64,000 nucleotides of DNA. Origin: Acidimicrobiaceae bacterium. Its GTDB lineage: Bacteria; Actinomycetota; Acidimicrobiia; Acidimicrobiales; UBA8190. The stretch is from contig PLZB01000081.1 of NCBI GenBank assembly GCA_003151955.1, forward strand, positions 1 through 64,000, read 5' to 3'. Position numbers and translations under genes: made by a program. This document shows positions 27,046 through 35,380 of the stretch, piece by piece. The notes below the pieces were generated by a model. It did no database searches, was not told the DNA's origin, and was given only the letters and a program-made list of their open reading frames with translations. Within the stretch, counting starts at the first letter, position 1. The number at the start of each line of letters is the position of its first letter.

Positions 27046-28686
27046 ATGCCGGACCTTTGTTTCACCTGTAGCGAGATCCTCTGGACATCGATCGATCGCT
27101 GTCCGTCCTGCGGGGGGAACTCCTTCGTCGGGATGACCCACCGGGACGCCGTCGAGGCCACCGGGCAGCGGACCCGGACCGCGGCGGCCCGGGCCGCCAA
27201 CTCGATGACCGTCGGCCAGAGCGGCTCCCGCTCGGCCGTCGCCCTCCTCGACCCGCCCCAGGCCCGCCTCTCCTTCACCAACCAGGTCGTTCCCCCCCCG
27301 ACCGCCGACGAGGTCCCAGAGCGCTGGATCGCCTCCACCGTCCCCTCCCTCACCGACTTCCTCGCCCCCCCGGTCCAGTTCCGGGCCCCTCCACCCCCGC
27401 CGCCGCCCCCGCCGACGGTCTCCGCCACCCCGTTGCGGATGCCGCCTCCGCCTCCTCCGGCACCCCCCGTCTACCGGACCCCCGTCCAGATGGCCCCCCC
27501 GCTCCCGCCTCCCGTTCCCCCCGTCTACCGGGCCCCCGTCCGGCTGACCGCTCCCCTCCCGGCCTTCGTCCCTGTCACCGTGATCGCACCGCCCCCGCCG
27601 CCTCCTCCTCCTCCTGCCCCGGCATTCCGGGCCCTGACCCCCCCCGTCTTCCAGGCCCCCGCCCCGAGGGTCCAGGCCCCCGCCCCGGAGGTCCAGGCCC
27701 CCGCCCCGGAGGTCCAGGCCCCCGCCCCGGAGGTCCAGGCCCCCGCCCCGATTGTCCAGGCCCCGGTGGCCGCCGCCCCCGTCACCGTGGCCCCCGCGGT
27801 TGTCGTGCAGACCCCGGTTGCCCCGGCCCCCGTCGTGCCGGCCCCTGGGGTGCAGGCGGCCCCGGTCGTCGAGGCGGCCCCGGCCGTCGAGGCCACCCCG
27901 GAGCCGGTCCGGCTGACCCAGCGGATCGGGGAGGTGCTGACCCGGCCCATCGTGTTCCGGTCCCAGCCCGTTCCGGCCGTCGAGGAGCCCCCCGTCCAGG
28001 CCGAGACGGGCCGACGGGTGCGGCGGGAGGCCAGCTTCTCGGAGATGGCCCGGGACTTCGCCGAGATCCGGGAGGTCACCGAGCCGGAGATGGTCCCGGC
28101 CCAGTTGAGGGCCCTCGGTACCAAGATGGCCCGGGGCGACGAGCCGATGTCGGCCCCGAGCCGGCCGGCCGTCACCCCGGAGAAGACGGCGCTCCGGGCG
28201 GCCCGGAGCCGGGTCGGCTACCCGCTGCGACTCGGGGTGGCGGCCGCCGTCGCCGCCATCCTGCTCATCATCTTCTTCGGGGGAGCCTCCCCGGCTCATG
28301 CCTCCCGGGCCTCGGCCGACGCCGTGCCCCCGCCGCCTGTGGCGACCAGCCTCCCGGTCGTGTCCGAGACGCCGGTGCCCCAGTCCCTGTTCCACTACGG
28401 GACCAGCGGAGCTGCCACCACCGGCCTCTTCACCAGCTCGAGCCCCTTCACCTTGAACTGGTCGGCCAGCTGCACCAACTCCTCCCCGGCCTCGGTCGTC
28501 ACCATCTACGTCGAGAGCGGTGACGAGTCGGTGATCACGGCGGTGGTGGCCCACCTCGACACCACCAGCGAGCGGTACGGGACCAGCCGGGTCATCGCGG
28601 CCGGGGCCTACAGCATCGTGGGGAGCCCGATCGGGAACCCGAGCAACAACACCTGCATCTGGAGTGTCCAGGGCGTCCAGGCGTAG
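27046..28686 (+). CDS. Zinc-ribbon, Pro-rich, single-pass membrane protein
   Basis: A 546-residue protein of mosaic design. Residues 4-24 form a zinc-ribbon-like CFTC...CPSC pair. Residues 85-300 are extremely rich in Pro and Ala and include four VQAPAP(E/I) repeats. Residues 395-425 hold one hydrophobic helix (RLGVAAAVAAILLIIFF), and the last 120 residues are a predicted extracellular domain with two Cys (SCTN and NTCIW). The function is not known. The Zn-ribbon is presumably cytoplasmic and the Pro-rich part a spacer. GGGGGCAGGA precedes ATG 27046. The 160-base upstream gap is more A/T-rich and has a GTGGT/ACCAC inverted repeat near 26940-26958. Confidence 0.78.
   Translation: MPDLCFTCSEILWTSIDRCPSCGGNSFVGMTHRDAVEATGQRTRTAAARAANSMTVGQSGSRSAVALLDPPQARLSFTNQVVPPPTADEVPERWIASTVPSLTDFLAPPVQFRAPPPPPPPPPTVSATPLRMPPPPPPAPPVYRTPVQMAPPLPPPVPPVYRAPVRLTAPLPAFVPVTVIAPPPPPPPPPAPAFRALTPPVFQAPAPRVQAPAPEVQAPAPEVQAPAPEVQAPAPIVQAPVAAAPVTVAPAVVVQTPVAPAPVVPAPGVQAAPVVEAAPAVEATPEPVRLTQRIGEVLTRPIVFRSQPVPAVEEPPVQAETGRRVRREASFSEMARDFAEIREVTEPEMVPAQLRALGTKMARGDEPMSAPSRPAVTPEKTALRAARSRVGYPLRLGVAAAVAAILLIIFFGGASPAHASRASADAVPPPPVATSLPVVSETPVPQSLFHYGTSGAATTGLFTSSSPFTLNWSASCTNSSPASVVTIYVESGDESVITAVVAHLDTTSERYGTSRVIAAGAYSIVGSPIGNPSNNTCIWSVQGVQA
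27646..27762 (+). repeat. 21-base tandem repeats inside the Pro-rich coding region
   Basis: Four to five near-identical 21-base units, each coding VQAPAPE or a close variant, lie head to tail in frame. They are prone to slippage in multiples of seven residues. Confidence 0.85.
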
Positions 28687-28698
28687 AAGAATGGCGGG

Positions 28699-28908
28699 AT
28701 GTGCCGAAGCATCCTGACCCTCCGGGGAGCCGACCCGCCCGCCGATGAAGAGGACATGGAGGCAGCCGCCCTCCAGTTCGTCCGGAAGATCAGCGGCTAC
28801 CGGAAGCCCTCGAAGGCCAACCAGGAGGTCTTCGACCGGGCTGTGGCCGAGATCGCCGCCTCGACCCGGCGTCTCCTGGAGGAGCTGGCCCCGGCCCACA
28901 GCCACTGA
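28699..28908 (+). CDS. DUF2277 family protein
   Basis: A 69-residue cytoplasmic protein matching DUF2277: it opens MCRSILTLRGADPPADEED and contains the conserved ALQFVRKISGYRKPSKAN, then FDRAVAEIAASTRRLLEEL. Function is unknown for the family. It starts 12 bases after the zinc-ribbon gene and is followed closely by an S4-domain gene, suggesting an operon. Confidence 0.9.
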   Translation: MCRSILTLRGADPPADEEDMEAAALQFVRKISGYRKPSKANQEVFDRAVAEIAASTRRLLEELAPAHSH

Positions 28909-28957
28909 ACCCCGGTCCGACATGGACCGGGGGGCCGGGGGCGACGATGATGGCCCG

Positions 28958-29164
28958 GTGCAGGACGTGACCATCACCGAGGAGCCCATCCGGCTGTCCC
29001 AGTTCCTCAAGCTGGCCGGCCTGGTCGACTCCGGGTCGGACGTCCGACCCCTCCTCGAGGGGGGCGAGGTCAGCGTCAACCGGGAGACCGAGACCCGCCG
29101 GGGACGGCGGCTCGTGCGGGGCGACGTCGTCGAGCTCGGCGGCGACGAGTTCCGGGTGGCCTGA
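28958..29164 (+). CDS. S4-domain RNA-binding protein (YbcJ-like)
   Basis: A 68-residue protein that is almost entirely an S4 RNA-binding domain: IRLSQFLKLAGLVDSGSDVRPLLEGGEVSVNRE, then RRGRRLVRGDVVEL. It resembles YbcJ-type ribosome-associated proteins. GTG 28958 fits the usual family start; an in-frame ATG at 28922 would add a low-complexity 12-residue extension (GAGGDDDG) and is less likely. Confidence 0.85.
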   Translation: MQDVTITEEPIRLSQFLKLAGLVDSGSDVRPLLEGGEVSVNRETETRRGRRLVRGDVVELGGDEFRVA

Positions 29165-29370
29165 CACACCCTCCAGATACCATCGACCGGAGTTGGAGCC
29201 ACCGTCCCCCGGAGTTCCAACCAGATCGGCACGCGCTCGACGACCGCGGCCCAAAGCCTCCGCTTCAGAGAATTTGGGAATGGACCTGCGTCGTTCCTTC
29301 GAAGTCCCTCATTGACTGGCGCTCCACCGGGCTTGGCTGACTGGCGGAGTTAGAGCGGGTCCATGCCTTG

Positions 29371-29880
29371 GTGACCGGTTCCGCTTCCCGACAACGATGG
29401 GGAACGACCCAGCTGAACCGCAGCCTCTTCATCGCTCTCGTCGCTCAGTTCCAGGGCTTCTGTCGGGAACTGCACGACGCCGCCGTGGAGGTCCACGTGG
29501 GGGAGGCAGTTCCCGGCCAGAAGCCGCTTCTCCGGGCCCTCCTCAAGCAGGGCCGCAAGCTGGACATCCAGAACCCGAGGGCAGCCCCGCTCGGTGCCGA
29601 CTTCGGCCGCCTGGGCTTCAGATTCATCGACGAATTGAAGGCTCGCGGTCCCGAAGCCGAGAGACGGCTCAGGGAACTCGACCTCTTGATCGACTACCGC
29701 AACGCCATCGGCCACGGAGACGAAGCCAAAATCGCTGCCGTCGAGAAGGGCACCGACGTCAGATCGACAAAGCGCTCCTTCCAACACCACCGTGCGATCC
29801 TGAACCACCTCGCTGGTAGCATGGATGAGCTGGTCGCATCCCGAATGGCGGATCTTCTCGGGATTGCACGACCGTGGTGA
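29371..29880 (+). CDS. HEPN-domain protein (RiboL-PSP-HEPN-like)
   Basis: About 169 residues of helical protein. LNRSLFIALVAQFQGFCRELH is typical of the first long helix of the RiboL-PSP-HEPN/MAE-type families, and YRNAIGHGD near the end of the third helix carries the RX4H RNase signature (R110 to H115). These HEPN proteins are found in toxin-antitoxin and defence loci. The frame is open upstream to a TGA at 29338 and the added residues (LAELERVHAL) look real. The true N-terminus may therefore use a weak start, or it may have been lost. A small gene with a good ribosome binding site starts 12 bases after the stop. The region is A/T-richer than its neighbours, hinting at transfer. Confidence 0.68.
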   Translation: MTGSASRQRWGTTQLNRSLFIALVAQFQGFCRELHDAAVEVHVGEAVPGQKPLLRALLKQGRKLDIQNPRAAPLGADFGRLGFRFIDELKARGPEAERRLRELDLLIDYRNAIGHGDEAKIAAVEKGTDVRSTKRSFQHHRAILNHLAGSMDELVASRMADLLGIARPW

Positions 29881-29891
29881 GGAGTGCGGAA

Positions 29892-30101
29892 ATGAGCCCT
29901 ACGTTCGAATTCGGGGAGACGGTCGTCGTTCCCTGGTGCAACGACGAAGTTCTGGCAACTGTGACTGAGATCTACGGACACGCACCGGACCTCATGATCA
30001 TCGTGACCCTCTCGCCCGAGCTGAGCGGCTTCATCGTGGACGAGCCCACCACACTCGCAGTTCGGTTGGCTTCCGTCCGCCGACCCGGAGTCGCGGCCTG
30101 A
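29892..30101 (+). CDS. Small protein paired with the HEPN gene
   Basis: A 69-residue, mostly beta protein (FEFGETVVVPWCNDEVLATVTEIYG, then a run of hydrophobic strands to VRLASVRRP) that reads like a small SH3-like barrel. GAGGAG lies seven bases before ATG 29892 and overlaps the HEPN stop codon, so the two genes are coupled. Its place suggests a partner or antidote for the HEPN protein, but the family was not recognised. Confidence 0.62.
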   Translation: MSPTFEFGETVVVPWCNDEVLATVTEIYGHAPDLMIIVTLSPELSGFIVDEPTTLAVRLASVRRPGVAA

Positions 30102-30123
30102 CTCTGCGGGTCGGACCCATCCG

Positions 30124-30147
30124 TGATTCCGCGGAATCGGCGAATCA
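30124..30147. terminator. Inverted repeats between convergent genes
   Basis: A 14-base perfect palindrome (GATTCCGCGGAATC, 30125-30138) overlaps a longer TGATTC/GAATCA pair (30124-30129 with 30142-30147). They sit between the convergent small gene and the diguanylate cyclase, where a two-way terminator is expected. Confidence 0.5.
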
Positions 30148-31692
30148 GGCCGGCCGGGCCGCGTAGGGATCGGCGTCGACCCGGAATCCCCAGCCGGGGC
30201 GGTCCGGGGGGGCTGTGGCGAGCATGATGCGGTCCCGGCCGGCCGCCTTGGCCCCGTAGAGGGCGGTGTCGGCGGCCCGGAGGACGGCGTCGACCCGGTC
30301 GTGGCCTTCGCTGGAGGCGAGTCCGACGGAGCAGGTGAGGGGCCGTCGGGTGGGAAGGGCGCGGGCCTGGGCCTGGACCTCCCCCATCCAGCGGGTGGCC
30401 TCCTCGAGGTTGGTGTCGGGGAGGACGACGCAGAACTCCTCGCCGCCGTAGCGGGCTACCAGGTCGGTCTCCCGGGCCCGGGCCCGCAGCAGCCGGCCCA
30501 GTTCGATGAGGGCGACGTCCCCGAGCTGGTGGCCGAAGGTGTCGTTGTAGTCCTTGAAGAGGTCGAGGTCGATCATGGCCAGGGTGAAGGGACGGTCCCG
30601 GAGCCTGGCCTCGGAGAGCTCGGCCTCGAGGCGGGCCGTGAGGGTCCGGCGGTTGGCCAGACCGGTCAGGCCGTCGGTGCTGCCCAGGAGGTCGAGCCGG
30701 TCCAGGAAATCCTGGTGCTGGACGAGGAGACCGAGGACGGCGGCCAGCCGGTTCACGGAGAACCGGTAGGCCGTCTCGGAGTACCAGCCCGGCTTGCCCC
30801 GGTTGAGGACGAGGACCACGACCTGCTGGCTGGTGCCCACGGAGAAGATGGTGGTGGTGTCGGCCCCGATGGTGAAGCCCGTCACGGTCCGTCCCTGGCC
30901 GCCCTGGACGGAGACGGCGCCGGGTGGGATTGGGGTGGCCGGGACGGACCCACCCCGGGGGCAGGAGGCGATCAGCTCCATCCGGGTGGCGTCCCCCCAG
31001 TAGGCGTCGACCCGGCGGACGTCGGCCTGGGCGGCCACCAGGGGGAGGAACTGGGCCAGGGCCTCGTCGAAGCCGGCGGCCCGGAGGACCACGTCGGTGG
31101 TCTCGGCCAGCCGGAGGAACATGTGGTACACCCGGAGGAGGGTGACCTGGAGCATGTGGACCATGACGCCGCCGGCCAGGGCGGCGACGCCGCAGCTGAT
31201 CAGGAGGATCGGGAGCGAGTCGGTGGGGACCCCTGCGGCCAGGGCCGTCCCGACCAGCATGCCCATGGTGGCCAGCCAGACGACGGCCAGGAAGGCGCCG
31301 TTGCCGACCACGGCGGCGATGAGGACGGGGAGGAGGATGAGGGCGTAGAAGTAGCTGTGGGTGCCCACCCCGACGTAGTTGGCCAGGCCGGTGGCCACCA
31401 CGGCGGCCAGGACCTGGGCCAGGGTCTTGGCCGGGGGGGCGGGACGGAACTCCGAGCCGATGAGCCCCCGGAGATCGCTGACCATGACCACGGCCTCGAC
31501 CAGGGCGATCGCCGCGATGAACCAGAAGACGGTCCAGCGGATGGCCGGATGGGGCAGGAGGACCGTGAGGAGGGGAAAGGCGCAGCCGGCGAATCCGAAG
31601 CCGATGATGATCGTCGCCACCTTGGCCACGTCGGGGTCGACGACCGACCCGTAGCCGGGGACCCACCACCGCCCACCTGTCCCCTGCACCAT
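30145..31692 (-). CDS. Membrane-bound GGDEF diguanylate cyclase
   Basis: A 515-residue protein with five or six hydrophobic helices in residues 20-185, a linker domain, and a C-terminal GGDEF domain. The domain starts [13 protein letters not shown], has the metal-binding [12 protein letters not shown], and carries GGEEF at residues 416-420. RETD lies five residues before GGEEF as an I-site for feedback by cyclic di-GMP. The arrangement matches the enzyme at 4849, though the sensor parts are not alike enough to call them recent duplicates. A G-rich leader (GGGGGGGCAGGA) precedes ATG 31692, and the 40 bases beyond it are strikingly A-rich on the coding strand. Confidence 0.9.
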   Translation of the reverse strand: MVQGTGGRWWVPGYGSVVDPDVAKVATIIIGFGFAGCAFPLLTVLLPHPAIRWTVFWFIAAIALVEAVVMVSDLRGLIGSEFRPAPPAKTLAQVLAAVVATGLANYVGVGTHSYFYALILLPVLIAAVVGNGAFLAVVWLATMGMLVGTALAAGVPTDSLPILLISCGVAALAGGVMVHMLQVTLLRVYHMFLRLAETTDVVLRAAGFDEALAQFLPLVAAQADVRRVDAYWGDATRMELIASCPRGGSVPATPIPPGAVSVQGGQGRTVTGFTIGADTTTIFSVGTSQQVVVLVLNRGKPGWYSETAYRFSVNRLAAVLGLLVQHQDFLDRLDLLGSTDGLTGLANRRTLTARLEAELSEARLRDRPFTLAMIDLDLFKDYNDTFGHQLGDVALIELGRLLRARARETDLVARYGGEEFCVVLPDTNLEEATRWMGEVQAQARALPTRRPLTCSVGLASSEGHDRVDAVLRAADTALYGAKAAGRDRIMLATAPPDRPGWGFRVDADPYAARPA

Positions 31693-31859
31693 CGTCCTGC
31701 CCCCCCGGCAAACCCGTGGATTGATCTTCTTTTGTTTTCGGTTTCGGGACGGGTCTTCTTGAGTGCCAGACCCGCCAGATCCTCCTCCCGGCCACGAAGA
31801 GCGAGGATCCGGGCCGGTAGGGCAGCTGAGCGTGGCCGTCGTGGGACCGGCCCGGGGAA

Positions 31860-32580
31860 AGAGGACCCGCGGTAGCCCGAGAAAAAGGGCCGGTGCCGAC
31901 CCCCCTCACCGGGGCGGAGCGCGTAGATCTGCGCCTCGCAGACGGCATCGGGAGTGACCGATCCCGGATGGCAGACGACCTGGCCCCGCTCGAGGTCCTC
32001 CCGCCTGATCCCCCGGAGGAGGAGGGCGGCATTGTCCCCGGCCATGGCCTGGTCGGCATCCTTGTGGAAGCACTGGATGCTCGTGACGACCGTGGCCCGT
32101 GTCGGAGCGTGTCCGACGATCCCGACGGGCTGGCCAACGCCGAGCACCCCCCTGCTCCACCTCTCCGGTGACGACGGTTCCCCGGCCGGTGCCGGTCGAG
32201 GATCCGGACGGGATCGGGGACGAAGTCCTCGAGGCGTCGAGGAGCCCGACGATGGAAGCCACCCACCGGGGGTCCCCGGCCAGGGTGCCGGCGACCGAGA
32301 CCGCGACGGCCGGGACATCTCCCCTCCAGTAGCCGTACTGGGAGAGGAGCTCGCGAACCTCGAGCTCGAGGCACCGGTGATCATGTTCTTCACGTGGTCG
32401 GCGTGGCCCGGCATGTCGACGTGGGCGTAGTGACGGCGGGCCGTCTCGTACTCCACGTGGGAGACCTTGATGGTGATCCCCCGCCTGATCTTCCTCCGGG
32501 GCCCGGTCGATCCCGTCGAAGGCCACGAAGGCCGTCGGCCCCTGGTCCAAGAGGACCTTGGTGATGGCCGCCGTCATAGT
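31860..32580 (-). pseudogene. tuf: Decayed elongation factor Tu gene
   Basis: EF-Tu can be followed on the minus strand through all three frames. [11 protein letters not shown] and [13 protein letters not shown] come first. They are followed after a frameshift by [31 protein letters not shown] (G-domain DxPGH motif). A gap then removes the NKxD region. Next come [12 protein letters not shown] and [21 protein letters not shown] in another frame, and [34 protein letters not shown] and finally [12 protein letters not shown] complete the series. The P-loop before TTMTAAIT is missing, so the 5' end and several internal pieces are lost. At least four frame changes and one large deletion make it non-functional. 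A functional tuf must lie elsewhere in the genome. Confidence 0.9.
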
Positions 32581-32638
32581 CGTGCTCCTGCTTCGTGAGC
32601 ACAGGCGCGGAAAGGTAGAGGTTCTGTTCAGTGGGGGC

Positions 32639-32746
32639 GTCCCGACGCATGACGCGTCGGGACCGTGGAATCTGGAACCCCCGGCCGCCGGGGCGGCCGG
32701 ATACCGGTCGACCCTTCCCCTCTGGGCTCAGTGACGAGGAAGGGTC
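32639..32746. repeat. Cluster of three strong inverted repeats
   Basis: Three hairpins lie in 108 bases. A 10-bp perfect stem with a 5-base loop spans 32639-32663. A near-perfect palindrome with 9-bp arms spans 32681-32700. A 9-bp stem, GACCCTTCC/GGAAGGGTC, spans 32710-32718 and 32738-32746. They sit between the tuf remnant and a sigma-factor gene. Confidence 0.75.
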
Positions 32747-32990
32747 AACGTTCGGCGCCGGCCGCCTGGAAGGCGACGAGGGCCCCGCCCTGGCGCGCGC
32801 CGACGAGGGAGACGAGGTCCCTCGGGCACGGCGCGTCTCGGGCGTTCATGAACACGTGTCCCAGTGTTCGGATCGACGGACCGCAGTCAAGGGTCATAAA
32901 TCCGGGAGATCGGTGTCGTGTGACCGGCCGGCTGGCGGGTCCCCTGGTGCAAGGAGGACGATTCTGTGGTCGCCACGACGAGGGAGCAGG
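32747..32990 (+). other. Leader region before the sigma-factor gene
   Basis: No intact gene is seen. An A/T-richer patch near 32875-32915 (containing GTCATAAAT) may hold the promoter. AAGGAGG at 32951-32957 is a good ribosome binding site, but the start codon at the usual distance (GTG 32966) is out of frame with the sigma factor. Confidence 0.4.
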
Positions 32991-33452
32991 TTGGACGGGA
33001 CCGGGGAAGAGGGGGAGTTCGAGGAGTTCGTGGCATCGGTCGAGCCCCGGCTCCGACGGGCCCTGATCGCCTGCTTCGGACCGGAGCGGGGCCGGGAAGC
33101 GACGGCGGACGCCCTGGGCTGGGCCTGGGAGCACCGGGACCGGATCAGCGCCTGGGGGGATCCGGTCGCCTACCTCTTCCGGGTGGGCCAGAGCCGGTCC
33201 CGGGGCCGGAAGGTCCGGCCGGTCTTCGAACGGCCTGCTACCGAGGAGCCCTGGGTGGAGCCGAAGCTGGCGGCCGCCCTGGCGGGACTCCCCGAGCGGC
33301 AACGGCTGGCCGTCTTCCTCGTCTTCGGGGCGGGGTGGACCCAGGTGGAGGCGGCCGAGGTCATGGGGGTCCGGCCCTCGACGGTCCAGCAACATGTTGA
33401 ACGGGGCCTGGCCAAGCTCCGGGCCGTCATCGGGGAGGAGGACGGACGGTGA
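32991..33452 (+). CDS. ECF-type RNA polymerase sigma factor
   Basis: About 153 residues. Region 2 is short (FEEFVASVEPRLRRALIACFGPERGREATADALGWAWEH). Region 4 is clear: LAGLPERQRLAVFLVFGAGWTQVEAAEVMGVRPSTVQQHVERGLAKLR. TTG 32991 is chosen because AGGGAG lies a few bases upstream and the core begins just after it. A start nearer the AAGGAGG at 32951 would need CTG or ATT. Its stop overlaps the GTG of the PASTA membrane protein (GTGA), so the two are translationally coupled as sigma factor and likely sensor. Confidence 0.86.
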   Translation: MDGTGEEGEFEEFVASVEPRLRRALIACFGPERGREATADALGWAWEHRDRISAWGDPVAYLFRVGQSRSRGRKVRPVFERPATEEPWVEPKLAAALAGLPERQRLAVFLVFGAGWTQVEAAEVMGVRPSTVQQHVERGLAKLRAVIGEEDGR

Positions 33453-35356
33453 CCGCTAACGGGGACGAAGTCCTCCGGCGAGAGCTCCGGAGGATGCTCG
33501 ACGAGACGACGGTTCCGGTGGGGGCGGCCGAGGCCAGGAGCCGGGGAGCCGCCGGTCCCGGGCCCCGGTCGTCCCGGAACCTCGGGATGCTCGTCGGGTC
33601 GGCCGCCCTGGTGGTGGCTCTCGTCGCCACCGTCGCCGTCCTCGGCCCCGGACGCAACAGCGGCGGGAGGAGCTCCAAACTGGCCACCAACGTCCCCTGC
33701 GGTCTGGCCCTCCAGCCGGTCCCGGTCCTGGCCCTGACCCGGTCCGGCGACCTCGACGCCCTCGATCCGTCGTCCCTCTCGGTGGAGGCGACTCTGGCCG
33801 GCCCGGTCCGGCCCGACCTCGGGGTGGCCGTCCGTCCCGAACTCGACCTCGCCTATGTCACCGGCACCGGACCCGACGGGGGGCCCGCCCTCTATGGGAT
33901 CTCCCTCACCGACTGCCGAGCCGGACCGGTCCTGGTCGAGGCGGACGCCGAACTCCCCTCGGTCAGCCCCGACGGGGGGTTCCTCGGGTACGTCACCCTC
34001 GACGCCCGGGGACGGCAGAGCGGTGTCGCCGTCGTCCCCCTCGACGGCGACGGGATGCCAACGGGCCCGGTCAGGGACTACCCGGCCGCTTCGACGCCCC
34101 CGCCGTTGCCCGTCACCGGCCTGGCCGTCGGCCGCCAGGACGCCGGCCTGGCCGTCTGGGGCGGCTTCGTCGACAGCTACCTGGGGTCAACCCGACCCAC
34201 GGTCGGGACCCTCGACCCGGCCACGGCCACATCCCTGACCGCGCTGACCGCCGCCTTCGACGGGGAAGGGATCTCAGTCTTCCCGACGACGACAATCCCG
34301 GGGGGGACGACCACCGCCCCCGGCAACTGGCAGACGGCCCCCCTCTACCTCCCGGCCGGCGAGCTCCTGGTCGGCACCCAGGGCGAGAACATCGAAATGC
34401 CGTTCACTGATCCGAACGGCTCCGGCGGCGGGATCATGGGGATCGTGACCGACACGGGACCGGTCGTCTCGGTGGCAGCCGGACCCGGGGGCTCGGTCGC
34501 CTTCGTCGGGACGGACGGCCGGCTGACCGAAGCCGTCGACGTCGTCGACCTGCCCTTCGGGCCGGGAATCAGTGGCATCCCCCCGGCTCCGGCTCCGACC
34601 GAGGTCACCACGGCCGGCCCGTTCACGGCGGTGGCGTGGACGGAGGGGGCCGCCGCCAAGGACACCCCCCTCCCGGCGGTCTACCCCGCCATGGTGACCG
34701 TCCCGAATCTGGTCGGGTTGACGGAGCCGGCGGCCGCCGCCGAGATGGCCACCCTGGGCCGCCCGGTCTACGTGGCCCGGACCGTCGTCGACGGGACCGT
34801 CCCGGTGGGAACGGTGGTGGCCCAGGACCCGGCCGCAGGGGACGGCATCTGCCAGTGCACCGTGAACCTGACCGTCGCCACCGGGGGCCCAGCCCCGCCG
34901 ACGACGACCGCACCGGCGGCGCCATGCCCGACGGAGTGGAACCAGCTGAACGGCACCCCGCCGCTGAACCCGGCCCCGGCCCGGCCCGGTCTGGCCGGCA
35001 CCGAGGTGCCGGACTCGCCGGACCCGCCGGACACAGTCACAGTCTGCCGGTACGCGGGGTCGAACCAGTCGGTGCCGGTGGGAACCCTGGAGACATCCCA
35101 CGTGGTGACCGGGTCGGATCTGACCGGTTTCGTGACGGCGATGGACGGGCTCCCGGTTCCGGCCCCGGGGCCGTACTACTGTCCGGCCGATTGGGACGCC
35201 GTCGACCTCCTCATCTTCGGATACGCCAGTGGTCCGACGGTCACCGCCTCGGTCGACACCGGGGGCTGCGCACCGGCCACGAACGGGTCCCGGACCGTGT
35301 TCGCCGGGGCCGTCGAGACGACGCTCCAGGGGTGGGTGGGGAAGGACCAGGAGTAG
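33449..35356 (+). CDS. Sigma-linked membrane protein with PASTA domain
   Basis: A 635-residue single-pass protein. Residues 1-45 are cytoplasmic (MTANGDEVLRRELRRMLDET), then a membrane helix (LVGSAALVVALVATVAVLG). Outside, residues 75-390 look like a beta-propeller-type domain (LTRSGDLDALDPSSL, VSPDGGFLGYV). Residues 412-475 form a PASTA domain (VPNLVGLTEPAAAAEMATLG ... VAQDPAAG). The last 130 residues are a Cys-containing domain. PASTA domains bind muropeptides or beta-lactams in serine kinases and PBPs, so a cell-wall signal to the sigma factor is possible. No canonical zinc anti-sigma motif is present. Confidence 0.82.
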   Translation: MTANGDEVLRRELRRMLDETTVPVGAAEARSRGAAGPGPRSSRNLGMLVGSAALVVALVATVAVLGPGRNSGGRSSKLATNVPCGLALQPVPVLALTRSGDLDALDPSSLSVEATLAGPVRPDLGVAVRPELDLAYVTGTGPDGGPALYGISLTDCRAGPVLVEADAELPSVSPDGGFLGYVTLDARGRQSGVAVVPLDGDGMPTGPVRDYPAASTPPPLPVTGLAVGRQDAGLAVWGGFVDSYLGSTRPTVGTLDPATATSLTALTAAFDGEGISVFPTTTIPGGTTTAPGNWQTAPLYLPAGELLVGTQGENIEMPFTDPNGSGGGIMGIVTDTGPVVSVAAGPGGSVAFVGTDGRLTEAVDVVDLPFGPGISGIPPAPAPTEVTTAGPFTAVAWTEGAAAKDTPLPAVYPAMVTVPNLVGLTEPAAAAEMATLGRPVYVARTVVDGTVPVGTVVAQDPAAGDGICQCTVNLTVATGGPAPPTTTAPAAPCPTEWNQLNGTPPLNPAPARPGLAGTEVPDSPDPPDTVTVCRYAGSNQSVPVGTLETSHVVTGSDLTGFVTAMDGLPVPAPGPYYCPADWDAVDLLIFGYASGPTVTASVDTGGCAPATNGSRTVFAGAVETTLQGWVGKDQE

Positions 35357-35380
35357 GCCCGCCCCCTGGGCTCGACGTCG

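Noticed and set aside
27646..27762. Regular repeats considered as a CRISPR array
   Set aside because: They are contiguous in-frame 21-base coding repeats with no spacers.
32961..33400. Frame from GTG 32966 behind AAGGAGG
   Set aside because: It reads as Arg/Gly-rich nonsense antagonistic to the clear sigma-factor frame; the ribosome binding site may instead serve a non-canonical start of the sigma gene.
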